Assembly: GCF_001548675.1 (NCBI RefSeq)
Contig: NZ_CP010834.1
Location: 1,585,501 to 1,649,500 of the forward strand
DNA: 64,000 bases
Reading direction: 5' to 3'
From: Methanobrevibacter sp. YE315
Lineage (GTDB): Archaea > Methanobacteriota > Methanobacteria > Methanobacteriales > Methanobacteriaceae
Both the position numbers and the translations under genes were made by a program. The notes under the pieces were generated by a model that worked only from the letters and a program-made list of their open reading frames with translations, was not told where the DNA came from and ran no database searches. Of this stretch, positions 55,194 through 64,000 are shown one piece after another (within the stretch, counting starts at the first letter, position 1; every line of letters starts with the position of its first letter).

Positions 55194-55918
55194 TTATTAA
55201 CCTCCAATAAAGATATTGCTGGTGCATCGTTACCAACTACAAATGCATAATCTTTTAAAGTTAAGAATTCATCTTTAGAACTATTCTCAATAATAATAGT
55301 ATTTGGATTGGAAGATTTGTTTTCAATAATTTCAGATATGGTACCTAATTCACCAGTGTGTTTACCACCAGTAACAAGAACGGTAGCTCCTTCTTGTAAA
55401 GGATATGCTTCAACAATTTCTTGTTCAGGTACTTTTAAACAAATAACATCTCCAACAGAGTAGTCATCTTCATCAATGATAACATTTTTACCATCATGAA
55501 GGTTTAATTGAGTTTTTCCACCTTTAATGGTAGATTTATTAACAACCTTAGATAATTTAGCACTACTATCATCAATTAAGTCTAATTGTAATCTTCCTTT
55601 TCTATCTAAAAGAACTCTATAAGCTTCCTCAGTTTTTGGAATTTCGACAATGTCCATAAATCCAACTGGGAATTTATAATCTTTAACAACTCTTCCATCA
55701 ACTAAGACATTACCAGAGTTAATAATTCTTTTTGCTTCTCTAGCATTGTCAGCTAATTTTAAAACATCTCTAATAACTAATGTTAATGGAATAGAATCAT
55801 TAATGGAATGTGAACCTGCGGAAGGTTTTACAGTCCAAGTATCTTCTTTAGGATGAATAGGCCAAGATTTTGGTGCTTTATATCTTTTAAGATGTTTTCT
55901 AGATCCCATTTTAGCCAT
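55190..55918 (-). CDS. rps4e: Small ribosomal subunit protein S4e
   Basis: Archaeal/eukaryotic S4e of 242 residues, without bacterial equivalent. [20 protein letters not shown] is the basic N-terminus, an S4-like RNA-binding segment ([20 protein letters not shown]) follows, and a KOW motif lies near [20 protein letters not shown]. It sits between L24 and L5. Confidence 0.97.
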   Translation of the reverse strand: MAKMGSRKHLKRYKAPKSWPIHPKEDTWTVKPSAGSHSINDSIPLTLVIRDVLKLADNAREAKRIINSGNVLVDGRVVKDYKFPVGFMDIVEIPKTEEAYRVLLDRKGRLQLDLIDDSSAKLSKVVNKSTIKGGKTQLNLHDGKNVIIDEDDYSVGDVICLKVPEQEIVEAYPLQEGATVLVTGGKHTGELGTISEIIENKSSNPNTIIIENSSKDEFLTLKDYAFVVGNDAPAISLLEVNK

Positions 55919-55919
55919 A

Positions 55920-56270
55920 TTAATTATCTCCTTTATTTTTAATTCTTCTATCGTCTTTTAAATCTGCATCAATAATAATTAAGTTAGATGGGTCAACTGG
56001 GAGAAAAGTAGCAGTTCCATCAGGTTTGGATAAAGTAACTTCTTCGATGGTTACTTTGTATGAACCATAATCTACACTAAGAACTTCTCCTTCATGTCCT
56101 TTGAAATCTCCACGGACAACTCTAACTTTGTCTCCTGATCTGACTGGTAAAGATTTTTTTCCTAATTTTTCTTTTAAATCTTTACTTAAAGAAGCACTCA
56201 AATGTTTTCCACGAGCGTGAGCAGGAGCATTATAAAGAGCTTTTCTTTGTTTTCTTGGTTGTTTTGACAT
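55920..56270 (-). CDS. rpl24: Large ribosomal subunit protein L24
   Basis: Archaeal L24 of 116 residues. [20 protein letters not shown] is the archaeal N-terminus. The KOW motif is in [25 protein letters not shown] ribosome binding site precedes the ATG, and S4e follows after one base. Confidence 0.97.
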   Translation of the reverse strand: MSKQPRKQRKALYNAPAHARGKHLSASLSKDLKEKLGKKSLPVRSGDKVRVVRGDFKGHEGEVLSVDYGSYKVTIEEVTLSKPDGTATFLPVDPSNLIIIDADLKDDRRIKNKGDN

Positions 56271-56279
56271 TTTTTCACC

Positions 56280-56678
56280 TTATACTAAAATATTTGCTGC
56301 ACTACCTACACTAGGCCATCTGTCAGCTGCTTCTTTAGCAACAGGACCTCTAATTTCAGATCCTTTTAAAATTCCTTCAGGAGTAATAATAACAGCTGCA
56401 TTATCTTCGAATTTAACACGAAGACCGTCAGCACGTCTATATTCCTTTTTTTGTCTAACTACTACTGCATTGACAACTTCTCTTCTCATGTCAGCAGTTC
56501 CTTTTTTAACAGAAGCAACAACTAAATCTCCAACACCAGCAACGTCGAGTCTCCTTCTTACACCTTTGAATCCTTTTACGGAAATGATTTCGATTTCACG
56601 TGCACCGGTATTGTCAACACATTGGAGGGTTGCTCCAATTGGTAATGCTTTAGTAACACTTGAGGTTAATGGTTTCAT
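56280..56678 (-). CDS. rpl14: Large ribosomal subunit protein L14
   Basis: Archaeal L14 of 132 residues at the subunit interface. [40 protein letters not shown] and [20 protein letters not shown] are diagnostic. It follows S17 with a 5-base gap. Confidence 0.97.
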   Translation of the reverse strand: MKPLTSSVTKALPIGATLQCVDNTGAREIEIISVKGFKGVRRRLDVAGVGDLVVASVKKGTADMRREVVNAVVVRQKKEYRRADGLRVKFEDNAAVIITPEGILKGSEIRGPVAKEAADRWPSVGSAANILV

Positions 56679-56683
56679 AATAA

Positions 56684-57001
56684 TTACTCTCCTTTAACTT
56701 CAACTAAAACAAAATGTTTAGTCTTACTTAATGGTCTGCATTCTGCAACTTTTACAGAATCACCAACATTCACACTTAAACAATCTGGTTTGTGAACGTT
56801 GATTTTAGATTTCCTCTTTTCATATCTTTCATATTTTTTAATGAATTTATAGTAACTACGTTCAACAGTAATGGTCCTTTCTGCTTTGTTACTGACAACA
56901 ACACCTTCAAGGACTTGACCTCTTACAGGCAAAGTACCGTGGAAAGGGCAGTTAGGATCATCACATGTAGTTTCTGGTTCTTGAACGTTAAGCCCAACCA
57001 T
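56684..57001 (-). CDS. rps17: Small ribosomal subunit protein S17
   Basis: Archaeal S17 of 105 residues. The archaeal N-terminal segment with [20 protein letters not shown] and the core [20 protein letters not shown] are present. The zinc-like pair C-D-D-P-N-C-P-F-H is a feature of archaeal and eukaryotic S17. It is between Rnp1 and L14. Confidence 0.96.
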   Translation of the reverse strand: MVGLNVQEPETTCDDPNCPFHGTLPVRGQVLEGVVVSNKAERTITVERSYYKFIKKYERYEKRKSKINVHKPDCLSVNVGDSVKVAECRPLSKTKHFVLVEVKGE

Positions 57002-57012
57002 ATTATCACCAT

Positions 57013-57291
57013 TTATATTTTTTTAAACCTTTTTTTTATTCTATCTTCAGGACGAATTGACAAAATGTTACCATCAATTTCAACTTTTTCCCCGTCAGGA
57101 AGTTCAAATACGAATAATGTTCCATTTTTAGGAATCATTTTCTCAGTATTGTCCTCTCCTTCAATTTTAATGGTATTCTTTGTCTCATCAATAATTGTTC
57201 CTTTTAAATTAAGAGACTTATTCTTCACATTAGTGGCATGAACCTTCAATCCAATGAATTCATGATGAACTAAGTTATCTGAAGTAATCAT
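57013..57291 (-). CDS. rnp1: RNase P protein component 1 (Rpp29/Pop4)
   Basis: This 92-residue homologue of eukaryotic Rpp29 supports the RNase P RNA in tRNA 5' processing. [20 protein letters not shown] and [19 protein letters not shown] form the Sm-like barrel. It lies between aIF1 and S17, its conserved archaeal place. An 84-base AT-rich gap separates it from the upstream aIF1 gene. Confidence 0.93.
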   Translation of the reverse strand: MITSDNLVHHEFIGLKVHATNVKNKSLNLKGTIIDETKNTIKIEGEDNTEKMIPKNGTLFVFELPDGEKVEIDGNILSIRPEDRIKKRFKKI

Positions 57292-57375
57292 TTTCCCAAT
57301 CTCTTAATATAACATTTACAATAAATAATGCAGAAAATTACAAAATTTTATTGAAAAACATATCGAATAGATGAA

Positions 57376-57714
57376 TTATCTCCTTTTTTTATTATTCTTC
57401 TTAGATTCACGAATTTCAATAGTATCAGAAGAGAAACCCATATCAGATAAAACTTCTTTTACCTTAACTTTATGATCTCCTTGAAGTTCAATTTGACCAT
57501 TTTTAGCAGTTCCTCCACAAGCACATTTTGCCTTAAGAGTTTTAGTGAGTTCCTTGATATCTATATCGTGTTCATCTATACCTTCGATAATAGTCATGAG
57601 TTTTCCGAATCTTCTTCTAACTGTAAAAACTTTTAGAGATTGAACTTCACGAGCAATCTCTTCACATACACAAAGTTCTTCTGGAAGCCCACATACATCA
57701 CAAATTTTTGACAT
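57376..57714 (-). CDS. SUI1 family translation initiation factor (aIF1)
   Basis: This protein of 112 residues has an N-terminal cysteine cluster ([15 protein letters not shown]) that may bind zinc. The SUI1 domain with [20 protein letters not shown] and [20 protein letters not shown] follows, then [16 protein letters not shown]. It helps select start codons on the small subunit. The C-terminus is very basic (SKKNNKKRR). It is one base from L29. Confidence 0.94.
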   Translation of the reverse strand: MSKICDVCGLPEELCVCEEIAREVQSLKVFTVRRRFGKLMTIIEGIDEHDIDIKELTKTLKAKCACGGTAKNGQIELQGDHKVKVKEVLSDMGFSSDTIEIRESKKNNKKRR

Positions 57715-57921
57715 TTAATTCTCCTTTTGTTTTTCATTCAATATTGTAAGAACACGAGCAATTGTTCTTCTTAATTCTCTAATTTTACCTGGGTTTTCAT
57801 TTACCCCAGCAGCTGCACTTTTAGAAACGTTTTTGGATAATTCAGTTCTGAGTTCAACTAATTTTTCTTGAATCTCATCAACTTCCATGTCCCAAATTTC
57901 TTTACTTCTTAAAATCGCCAT
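57715..57921 (-). CDS. rpl29: Large ribosomal subunit protein L29
   Basis: Archaeal L29 of 68 residues, a two-helix protein at the tunnel exit. EIWDMEVDEIQEKLVELRTE and GKIRELRRTIARVLTILNEK are diagnostic. It lies between S3 and aIF1. Confidence 0.96.
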   Translation of the reverse strand: MAILRSKEIWDMEVDEIQEKLVELRTELSKNVSKSAAAGVNENPGKIRELRRTIARVLTILNEKQKEN

Positions 57922-57955
57922 TGTTCCAACTCTTTTAAGATAATTAAATTGAAAT

Positions 57956-58714
57956 TTAACTATCGTCTTTTTCTACTTCTTCAGTAGACTTTTCTTCAAC
58001 AACTTCTTCTAATTCGTCGAGGTCTTCAACTTCCTCAATGATTTCTTCTTCTTCGATGATTTCTTCAGTTTCAACATCGATTTCTTCTTCAACAATTTCA
58101 CCATCTTCTTCAATGATGACTTTTGGAGGAAGGATTTCGACAGAATCAGGTAATACAGTTTCCGGAGGCATAATTCTAACATAAATACCTAATACACCAG
58201 GTTTTAATTGTGCAGTAGCAAAACCTTCTTCTACTAATCTGGTTGAAGGTTCACCACATTTTTTAATGTATCCTTCAACGAATTTAGCTACAGCAGATCT
58301 AGAACCTCTGATTTTACCAGAAATAGTTACTTCTACACCTTGAGCACCAGCACCCATAATTCTACGAATAGTTGAATAAGCAACTCTTCTAAAGTGCATA
58401 CCTCTTTGTAACATGTTAGAAATTTTGTAAGCCATGATTTTAGGGTTAAGTTCAGGAACTTCAACCTCTTTAACTTCAATTTGAGGATTGTCTAAACCAA
58501 ATTCAGTTTTAAGAGTGTTGGTAATAGTCCTTACGTTTTTACCACCTCTACCAATAACCATACCCGGTCTTTCAGCATATACAACAACCATGGTACCTAA
58601 AGGGGTAATTTGAACTTCCATACCACCGTATCCGGCTCTTTCAAGTTCTTTTTCTAAATATTCGTCAATTCTGGTTCTTCTAAGGCCCTCTGTGACAAAA
58701 TCTTTTTCTATCAT
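57956..58714 (-). CDS. rps3: Small ribosomal subunit protein S3 with long acidic tail
   Basis: Archaeal S3 of 252 residues at the mRNA entry. The KH domain has GMVIGRGGKNVRTITNTLKT, and the C-terminal domain has RRVAYSTIRRIMGAGAQGVE and PGVLGIYVRIMPPETVLPD. The last 45-50 residues are almost all Glu, Asp, Val and Ile (EEIDVETEEIIEEEEIIEEV is one segment). Ribosomal proteins are normally basic, so this tail is unusual. It starts one base into the L22 stop, indicating coupling. Confidence 0.97.
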   Translation of the reverse strand: MIEKDFVTEGLRRTRIDEYLEKELERAGYGGMEVQITPLGTMVVVYAERPGMVIGRGGKNVRTITNTLKTEFGLDNPQIEVKEVEVPELNPKIMAYKISNMLQRGMHFRRVAYSTIRRIMGAGAQGVEVTISGKIRGSRSAVAKFVEGYIKKCGEPSTRLVEEGFATAQLKPGVLGIYVRIMPPETVLPDSVEILPPKVIIEEDGEIVEEEIDVETEEIIEEEEIIEEVEDLDELEEVVEEKSTEEVEKDDS

Positions 58715-59178
58715 TAGTTAGCCTCCTGTAATACAATTTGAATATGAGTAGTTGGTGTGTTAAATGGAGTCATTCTACCGAATGCCCTTGGGATGTAACC
58801 AGGGATAACAACACCTCTGTGACTAGAAATGTGTTCAATGAATAATTTTTCAGTGTCCATACCTTTGTACTCTGCATTAGCTTCTGCATTTTCTAAGACT
58901 TTTAAAATTTGTTCAGCAGCTTTTACAGGGTATCTACCGGAAGGCCAACCTTCTTGACCTTTTCTGTGACCAACTTTTTTATTGTGTCTTTTGAAAGGAA
59001 CTGATTTTTTCATTTCAATAACATCTTCTAAGTAAGCTTTTGCTTTTTCTACTTCCATTCCTCTGATTGCGCTGCAAATTTCAACACAGTGTTTTGGAGA
59101 AATCTTAAGAGATTTTGCCATAGCACGTGCAGTTTTTGCTTCATCAACTTCTTTATTATAAGCATATTTGTTAGCCAT
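58714..59178 (-). CDS. rpl22: Large ribosomal subunit protein L22
   Basis: Archaeal L22 of 154 residues lines the nascent-chain tunnel. [40 protein letters not shown] and [20 protein letters not shown], which contains the tunnel loop, are diagnostic. It lies between S19 and S3. Confidence 0.97.
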   Translation of the reverse strand: MANKYAYNKEVDEAKTARAMAKSLKISPKHCVEICSAIRGMEVEKAKAYLEDVIEMKKSVPFKRHNKKVGHRKGQEGWPSGRYPVKAAEQILKVLENAEANAEYKGMDTEKLFIEHISSHRGVVIPGYIPRAFGRMTPFNTPTTHIQIVLQEAN

Positions 59179-59190
59179 GTTCTAATCTCC

Positions 59191-59601
59191 TTATTTAAGT
59201 GGTACAAACATGGATGATCTAGTAGCACCCATACCTGGGTCTCCGTGTTGAACTCTTTTTCTGGTTGGTGCATATTCACCGAAATAATGACCAATCATTT
59301 CAGGTTCAATAGTTACTTCTACAAAATTTTGACCATCATAAATACCGAAAGTGGTTCCAACCATTTCAGGTATAACAATCATGTCTCTACAATGGGTCCT
59401 AACTACAACAGGACGGCCATCTTTAGTTCCTTCTTTATTTAATTTTCTCATTTTATCCAAAACAATTTGTTGTCTTGGTAAGAATCCTCTCTTTAAAGAT
59501 CTTCTTTGTCTTGCAGGGAGTAATTCCATTACTTCCTCTAAAGACATTGCTTGTAATTCTTCAAGAGTATAACCTTTATATTTAAATACTTTTCTTGCCA
59601 A
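59191..59601 (-). CDS. rps19: Small ribosomal subunit protein S19
   Basis: Archaeal S19 of 136 residues. [40 protein letters not shown] and the conserved [20 protein letters not shown] with [20 protein letters not shown] are clear. It is longer than bacterial S19, as expected for archaea. Confidence 0.97.
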   Translation of the reverse strand: MARKVFKYKGYTLEELQAMSLEEVMELLPARQRRSLKRGFLPRQQIVLDKMRKLNKEGTKDGRPVVVRTHCRDMIVIPEMVGTTFGIYDGQNFVEVTIEPEMIGHYFGEYAPTRKRVQHGDPGMGATRSSMFVPLK

Positions 59602-59616
59602 TGAAACACCCTCTAT

Positions 59617-60342
59617 CTATCTTTTTAAACCTGTTCTCTTAGCTGCAATTGAACCAACTTTTCTTCCTGGTGGTGCATGTCTTGAAACAGTTGTAGGACG
59701 ACCAGGATGTTGTCTGTTACCTCCCCCGTGAGGGTGATCAACAGCATTCATTGCTACTCCTCTTACAGTCATGAATTTCTTACCTTTAGCTTTATAAGCA
59801 TGCCATTTTTTACCAGCTTTAAGGAATGGTTTATCTTTTCTTCCTCCACCAGCTACTACACCAATACTAGCACGGCAGTTAGGATTTAAGTATTTTAATT
59901 CCCCTGATGGTAATTCAACAACAGTTTGGTTAGCATCATGAGTAACAACATTAGCATAAGTTCCAGAAGATCTTACAAAACGACCTCCGTCTCCAGGAGT
60001 GTTTTCAATATCATAAATTGGAGTACCTTCAGGAATTTCAGCAAGCGGTAATGTATTACCGAATTTGATTGGAGCAGAAATACCACATTCAATTTCATCG
60101 TTGACTTGAATGCTTTCAGGTGCTAATATGAATTTCTTTTCACCATTTTCGAATTTTACTTCTGCAATAGGAGCGGTCCTTGCTGGGTCATGTACAATGT
60201 CGATGACTTTACCTTTAATACTACCTTCTTTTTCTAATGCATCGTAAGATCTGTATTTGATTTTATCTTTAAAACGATGAGAAGCAACACGGTGAGCAGG
60301 AGTTCCTCTTCCTCTTCTTTGATGAATTAATCGTTTTCCCAT
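59617..60342 (-). CDS. rpl2: Large ribosomal subunit protein L2
   Basis: Archaeal L2 of 241 residues at the peptidyl-transferase region. KRLIHQRRGRGTPAHRVASH at the start and the near-universal VAMNAVDHPHGGGNRQHPGR, with the catalytically implicated His, are present. PPGRKVGSIAAKRTGLKR ends the protein. It is between L23 and S19. Confidence 0.98.
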   Translation of the reverse strand: MGKRLIHQRRGRGTPAHRVASHRFKDKIKYRSYDALEKEGSIKGKVIDIVHDPARTAPIAEVKFENGEKKFILAPESIQVNDEIECGISAPIKFGNTLPLAEIPEGTPIYDIENTPGDGGRFVRSSGTYANVVTHDANQTVVELPSGELKYLNPNCRASIGVVAGGGRKDKPFLKAGKKWHAYKAKGKKFMTVRGVAMNAVDHPHGGGNRQHPGRPTTVSRHAPPGRKVGSIAAKRTGLKR

Positions 60343-60354
60343 TCAAATTCCTCC

Positions 60355-60615
60355 TTAGAATACTCCTATTCTGACAGCGAGTTCTTCTGCCATTTCTTCT
60401 TCAACAAGTGTTATATATGCTACTTTTTGACCTTTAGTATTGATATGAGTATTAACTTTAGCTACTTTTTCTTCGTATAACTCTTCAAAAGCTCTTTTGA
60501 TTTGCTTTTTGTTAGCGCTACGACGTACGATAAAAGTAATTTCGTTATTCTGATCAATTAAGTTCATGGTTTTTTCAGTAACATGAGGTTTAAGAATAAT
60601 TGAATATGCGTCCAT
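60355..60615 (-). CDS. rpl23: Large ribosomal subunit protein L23
   Basis: Archaeal L23 of 86 residues at the tunnel exit, the docking site for SRP. I use the ATG at 60615, which follows GGTGATTATC. A GTG at 60624 lies within that site. YSIILKPHVTEKTMNLIDQN and KKQIKRAFEELYEEKVAKVN are diagnostic. Confidence 0.95.
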   Translation of the reverse strand: MDAYSIILKPHVTEKTMNLIDQNNEITFIVRRSANKKQIKRAFEELYEEKVAKVNTHINTKGQKVAYITLVEEEMAEELAVRIGVF

Positions 60616-60636
60616 GATAATCACCTATTTTCCAAA

Positions 60637-61401
60637 TTATTGGAATAAACCTCCTAACTTTTCAACAGCTGATTTAGTGTAAATAGTAAGCCTTCCAGCG
60701 TGAGTACCAGGTGCTAATAATTCAGCATTTAAGTTTTCTGCAACCACAACATCTACACCAGCGTGGTTTCTAGCACCTAAAGAAATACCATTATCTTCAC
60801 CAACAACTACGAGAGGTCCTTTTACTTTTTTGTATTTTCTTCCTCTAGTTTTACCTCTACCAGCTCTTATCCTTTTACCTTCTTTAGCACGAATGATATC
60901 ATCATAAACTCCTAAGTTTTGGAAGATTTCACGAGTTTGTTTAGTAGTTTTAACTGCTTCAATCTCATCTTCAACAATAATAGGAACTTGTTCTAATTCT
61001 GCAACTTTGTGGCCTCTGTTTTCAACAATCTCTTTATCAGTGGTTGCTGCAACAGCAGATCTGATTGCAAATCTTCTTTCTTTTATGTTGATTTTTTCGT
61101 GATGATTTTTTTCAGCTCTAGTAGGATGTGCTTGCCTACCACCAATAGCCATTGGTACGAAAGCTGCTTTTGAACCATTTTTAATCCTTGGTACTCTTGC
61201 GGTACCTCTACCTGAACCCCATCCTTTAGCGGAAGTTCTTTTACCTGCCATTGGGTCATTACCCCATGGTTGTACCCTAGCAGATTGTGCAGAAAGTACA
61301 GCTCTTTTGATTAAATCTGGTCTGTAAACTTCATCAAAAATAGCTGGAAGTTCGATTTCTTCTTTTACTTCCCCATTAATAGAATAAACATTAACTTTCA
61401 T
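60637..61401 (-). CDS. rpl4: Large ribosomal subunit protein L4
   Basis: Archaeal L4 of 254 residues. VYRPDLIKRAVLSAQSARVQ and KRTSAKGWGSGRGTARVPRI form the extended loop in the tunnel wall, and RAGRGKTRGRKYKKVKGPLV is the basic core. It follows L3 by two bases. Confidence 0.97.
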   Translation of the reverse strand: MKVNVYSINGEVKEEIELPAIFDEVYRPDLIKRAVLSAQSARVQPWGNDPMAGKRTSAKGWGSGRGTARVPRIKNGSKAAFVPMAIGGRQAHPTRAEKNHHEKINIKERRFAIRSAVAATTDKEIVENRGHKVAELEQVPIIVEDEIEAVKTTKQTREIFQNLGVYDDIIRAKEGKRIRAGRGKTRGRKYKKVKGPLVVVGEDNGISLGARNHAGVDVVVAENLNAELLAPGTHAGRLTIYTKSAVEKLGGLFQ

Positions 61402-61403
61402 GA

Positions 61404-62414
61404 TTATACCCCTTGTTTAGATTTTGTACTTATGTAATTAATTTGAGGTATATCCTCAGCTTTATTATTAGGTCTAATAGGTTGTCTTAAGATTACTAAT
61501 CTTTTAGATGGTCCTGGAAGAGAACCTTTAACTAAAACATAATCATTTTTAACAAGACCGTATTTTACAAATCCACCGTCTGGGTTAATTTGATCAACTT
61601 CATCAGCTGATGCAATTTTTAAGATTTTTTTATTGAATTCAGTTCTTTTGTGGTATCCCATTTGACCTGCTTGTGCAACAGTCCACATAGTTCTTCTAGG
61701 TGTCCAAGGACCGATAGAACCAACGTGTCTACCTTTACCTGCTCTTACTGCTTTACCGTATTGAATTCTGATTCCCCATCTTTTGACTACACCTTGGAAT
61801 CCTTTTCCTTTTGTAGTTGCAATCGCATCAACAAATTCGCCTTCATTGAAGATTTCACTAGCTTTAACTTCATTACCTAATAATTCTAATGCGGTGTTTA
61901 ATTTTTCTTCAGGATTTGCTCCTCCGATACCACATTCAAATATATCCGGTTTTTTCTTAGGCACGCTAGTTACTTTTGGATTTGTGTGTACTAAGACTCT
62001 AATTTCTTCTGTGTTTTCTAATGCACCTTGTATTTTTGCAATAGCTTCAGATTTATTGTACTCTTTAGGAAGGGAAATTTTCCTAGAAAGTTCTTCATCT
62101 AAATTATCTGCAAGAACTTCGGTGATTACTTTCAAACCACGAGAAGTTTTTTCATAAGCTCTAATTCCCATTACTACGACCGGAGGTACTTCCAATACAG
62201 TAACTGGAGTGAAAATGTCCATACCGTTGGTTGGAGAGTTTTTATCAGTATCAGTGACTAAAGCGTGAGTCATACCGACTTTATAACCTGCGAGGCCGAG
62301 TAATTTTGGTTCATCAATTTGAGGCCAAGATTTTACTCTAGGGGTTTCTTTTGCTGCCCTTTTCCTTGGACTAAAAGCAACAGACCCTTTTCTTGGCTGG
62401 TGATGTCTTACCAT
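61404..62414 (-). CDS. rpl3: Large ribosomal subunit protein L3
   Basis: Archaeal L3 of 336 residues reaches the peptidyl-transferase centre. HQPRKGSVAFSPRKRAAKET, DAIATTKGKGFQGVVKRWGI and GAGRHVGSIGPWTPRRTMW-like RHVGSIGPWTPRRTMWTVAQ are diagnostic. It is the first ribosomal gene of the superoperon. The ATG has a GGAGG ribosome binding site 8 bases upstream. A 345-base gap with hairpin and promoter-like sequence precedes it. Confidence 0.97.
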   Translation of the reverse strand: MVRHHQPRKGSVAFSPRKRAAKETPRVKSWPQIDEPKLLGLAGYKVGMTHALVTDTDKNSPTNGMDIFTPVTVLEVPPVVVMGIRAYEKTSRGLKVITEVLADNLDEELSRKISLPKEYNKSEAIAKIQGALENTEEIRVLVHTNPKVTSVPKKKPDIFECGIGGANPEEKLNTALELLGNEVKASEIFNEGEFVDAIATTKGKGFQGVVKRWGIRIQYGKAVRAGKGRHVGSIGPWTPRRTMWTVAQAGQMGYHKRTEFNKKILKIASADEVDQINPDGGFVKYGLVKNDYVLVKGSLPGPSKRLVILRQPIRPNNKAEDIPQINYISTKSKQGV

Positions 62415-62759
62415 TTAATTTAACCTCCTAATTAATATTTTTTCCTTATTTTTTTAAATCAATTTAATTTTTTCAGATTAATAGCTAATTAAATAACTAT
62501 TAACGAAGTTTGATAAAATTATAATAAATATAATTCCATCGAATTAATAAATAGCTATAAGAAGACTTATAACTAGATAAATATTAAATTTCAATATATT
62601 CCATTGAGTTTAATCTAATTGAAGCACAATTGAGAACATATTTAATGTATAAATCATTCTGCGCTAAGATAATTTTTAGGTGAGTCCTAAAAATATCAAT
62701 GTATAAAAAGTTGAGCAAGTTATCTATTAGCAGTGATAAAAACTAATAAATCAAGAGAA
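62415..62759 (-). promoter_or_regulatory. Gene-free region before rpl3
   Basis: This 345-base AT-rich stretch between the SPOUT-like gene and rpl3 shows no ORF or RNA gene that I can support. Several TATA-like sequences are present on the minus strand (for example TTATATTTAT near 62525-62535 and GTTATAAGT near 62565-62575). It probably holds the main promoter of the ribosomal superoperon. The exact start site cannot be chosen by eye. Confidence 0.5.
62673..62693 (-). terminator. Hairpin downstream of the SPOUT-like gene
   Basis: TTTTTAGG and CCTAAAAA form a perfect 8-base stem around TGAGT, 67 bases past the stop of the gene at 62760. No T-run of note follows on the minus strand, so it may equally be a regulatory or processing structure upstream of rpl3. 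Confidence 0.35.
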
Positions 62760-63587
62760 TTAAAATCTCATAAAGTTAAATAAAGAAAGTGTAGCGACAA
62801 CAGCCTCTTCAGTCCTAACGGTTTCAGTACCCTGATTAGGAATAGTATTTACTTTAAATAACTCCCAATTTGGATTTGAAACATCTTCTTGAATTGAAGA
62901 ATAAGGGCCACCAAATAAAATAGCAATACTTTTACATTCATCTACTTTAGGTTTTAATTCATCAAAAATAGAATCAATATAATCTCCATATCTTGTAGTT
63001 TCAACAACAAGATCAGGTTTAATTAATTTTAAGCTATTTTTAAGACTCTTATTAGAGGACATTACATTATATCCCCAGTAAACGTCATCTGGTTTATCAG
63101 GTGTGACTATTACTTCTTTCTTAGCAATCTTAGTAATCTTAAAGTCAAAAATTCTTTTGACTGAAAGTTGCTCTTTACAGAATGCAAGTTTATCCATACC
63201 TATGTCAACAAAAGTTCCTTTCTTATTTCTCTTAACAGTGAAACCTTGTCTATAATCACCCACGTCTGGCTGACTATTAACAGGATGATGAGGAGTCCTA
63301 AGCGGTGGAAGAATACCTACATGCTTTAATTCTGGCCTTATAGGAAATGCTTGTTTCCTCAAATATTGAGGAGTATTCATATAACTCAAAATTTCAGCAA
63401 TAAAAGATTCATCCATCTCTCCTTCTTCATTTTTCATATGGTCATCATTATAAATAACCACATTATCTGCTTGAAAAATAGCTAAAGCTCTTCCTAAAAT
63501 ACCCACCTTATAAGTACGAATTTTAAGGTCTTTAGACTCAGAAAGAAATGAATTTGGAATAAATATAGATAGCTCATCTTTATACAT
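62760..63587 (-). CDS. Putative RNA methyltransferase, SPOUT family (DUF171)
   Basis: This protein of 275 residues begins LSIFIPNSFLSESKDLKIRT. It continues with YKVGILGRALAIFQADNVVI, and RKQAFPIRPELKHVGILPPL followed by RTPHHP is the hallmark of the archaeal DUF171 (SPOUT1/CENP-32-related) group. An OB-like insertion follows. The C-terminal knot region contains CKSIAILFGGPYSSIQEDVS and TIPNQGTETVRTEEAVVATL, where SAM should bind. It probably methylates rRNA uridine N3 or similar. The target is inferred from relatives and from its fixed place before rpl3. Confidence 0.88.
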   Translation of the reverse strand: MYKDELSIFIPNSFLSESKDLKIRTYKVGILGRALAIFQADNVVIYNDDHMKNEEGEMDESFIAEILSYMNTPQYLRKQAFPIRPELKHVGILPPLRTPHHPVNSQPDVGDYRQGFTVKRNKKGTFVDIGMDKLAFCKEQLSVKRIFDFKITKIAKKEVIVTPDKPDDVYWGYNVMSSNKSLKNSLKLIKPDLVVETTRYGDYIDSIFDELKPKVDECKSIAILFGGPYSSIQEDVSNPNWELFKVNTIPNQGTETVRTEEAVVATLSLFNFMRF

Positions 63588-63775
63588 TACCTTACATTAT
63601 ATAAAATAAAGTATATAAAGATTACCCTACATTTATATAGCTATCACTAAATAGACTTACACATTTACAAAATATTATATCACTTATAATATCCGTAGCT
63701 TCTTTTCATGCTACCAACTTTTTTATACTCAGAGAATATATTAATATAAAGTATAGGTTACCCACTATATAAATG
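63586..63775. repeat. Three imperfect copies of a TTACC(C)-TATA element
   Basis: Copies read ATTACCTTACATTATATAA (63586-63604), ATTACCCTACATTTATATA (63621-63639) and GTTACCCACTATATAAATG (about 63757-63775). The second and third are each preceded by AAAGTATA. They lie upstream of the SPOUT-like gene, and the first overlaps its start. They may be duplicated promoter elements. Confidence 0.5.
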
Positions 63776-63837
63776 TATTGTTTTTTTGAGTAAAAACTAG
63801 GAAAAATGATCTTTAAAAAATTTATTCAATCATGATT

Positions 63838-64000
63838 TTAATTGCTCGGACAAGTTTTAACGCTGACATCTCTTACTTCAGGCAACTCCAGAATTTTTTG
63901 TTCAACCTGGCATGAAATTTCATACGCTTCCTTAACCGTCAAATCAGCATCGACTTCCACATCCAATGCAACGATTATATATGATGCGAAGTTATCCATT
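63838..64000 (-). CDS. C-terminal end of a probable cation diffusion facilitator transporter (partial)
   Basis: About 53 residues are visible, ending at the TAA at 63838-63840. The gene continues past the right edge. SYIIVALDVEVDADLTVKEA and YEISCQVEQKILELPEVRDV match the cytoplasmic ferredoxin-like C-terminal domain of CDF transporters, which export Zn, Mn or other divalent metals and use this domain for dimerisation. A Met codon at 63999 is in frame, but the domain normally starts further upstream. Family call is by pattern only. Confidence 0.6.
   Translation of the reverse strand, partial: MDNFASYIIVALDVEVDADLTVKEAYEISCQVEQKILELPEVRDVSVKTCPSN

Overview
The window is an AT-rich archaeal chromosome segment that fits a host-associated methanogen of the Methanobrevibacter type. 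Evidence for this: archaeal ribosomal proteins (S4e, L14e, L18e, L19e, L32e, L34e), RNA polymerase subunits D, N and K, archaeal RNase J, the archaeal isoprenoid route (mevalonate kinase, isopentenyl phosphate kinase, type 2 IPP isomerase), a CofE-like protein, and a 2486-residue adhesin-like surface protein of the kind abundant in that genus. Genus is inferred from protein content and composition; no rRNA gene is present.

Positions 1-14.7 kb hold mostly single metabolic genes. These are a truncated adenylation-domain gene (NRPS-like) at the left edge, a small membrane protein, a CofE-like protein, pyruvate kinase, adenylosuccinate synthetase, a dapL operon with three poorly known acidic proteins behind it, an acidic membrane-anchored protein followed by a small HEAT-repeat protein, glutamyl-tRNA synthetase and a tail-anchored TPR protein.

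Positions 14.7-30.5 kb are an accessory-like block. It contains the giant adhesin (three beta-helix modules, about ten Big_2-type Ig domains with a recent 507-bp tandem duplication, and a C-terminal membrane anchor), an Fe-S aldo/keto reductase with a methyltransferase, and a short (class III) hybrid-cluster protein gene with a cupin. The hcp-cupin pair is transcribed divergently from a TrmB-type regulator across a 12-4-12 palindrome. CstA, an ADP-ribosylglycohydrolase and a nicotianamine-synthase-like protein follow.

Positions 30.6-63.6 kb are almost entirely the minus-strand information-processing supercluster. In transcription order it runs: a SPOUT-like RNA methyltransferase; L3-L4-L23-L2-S19-L22-S3-L29-aIF1-Rnp1-S17-L14-L24-S4e-L5-S14-S8-L6-L32e-L19e-L18-S5-L30-L15-SecY-Adk-DUF106-L34e-Cmk-L14e-Cbf5; tRNA-Ser(GGA); S13-S4-S11-RpoD-L18e-L13-S9-RpoN-RpoK; then enolase-ferredoxin-S2-MEMO-mevalonate kinase-IPK-IPP isomerase-RNase J-prenyl synthase. 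A plus-strand lemA/DUF2207 pair interrupts the cluster between cbf5 and the tRNA/S13 block. Hairpins with T-runs mark several operon ends, and two hairpins precede rps13. The right edge holds the 3' end of a probable cation-diffusion-facilitator gene.

The most interesting signals are the palindrome between hcp and the TrmB-like gene, the dapL-linked trio, the structured S13 leader, the recent duplication inside the adhesin, and the NRPS-like gene at the edge. I found no CRISPR array, transposase, rRNA or clear prophage.
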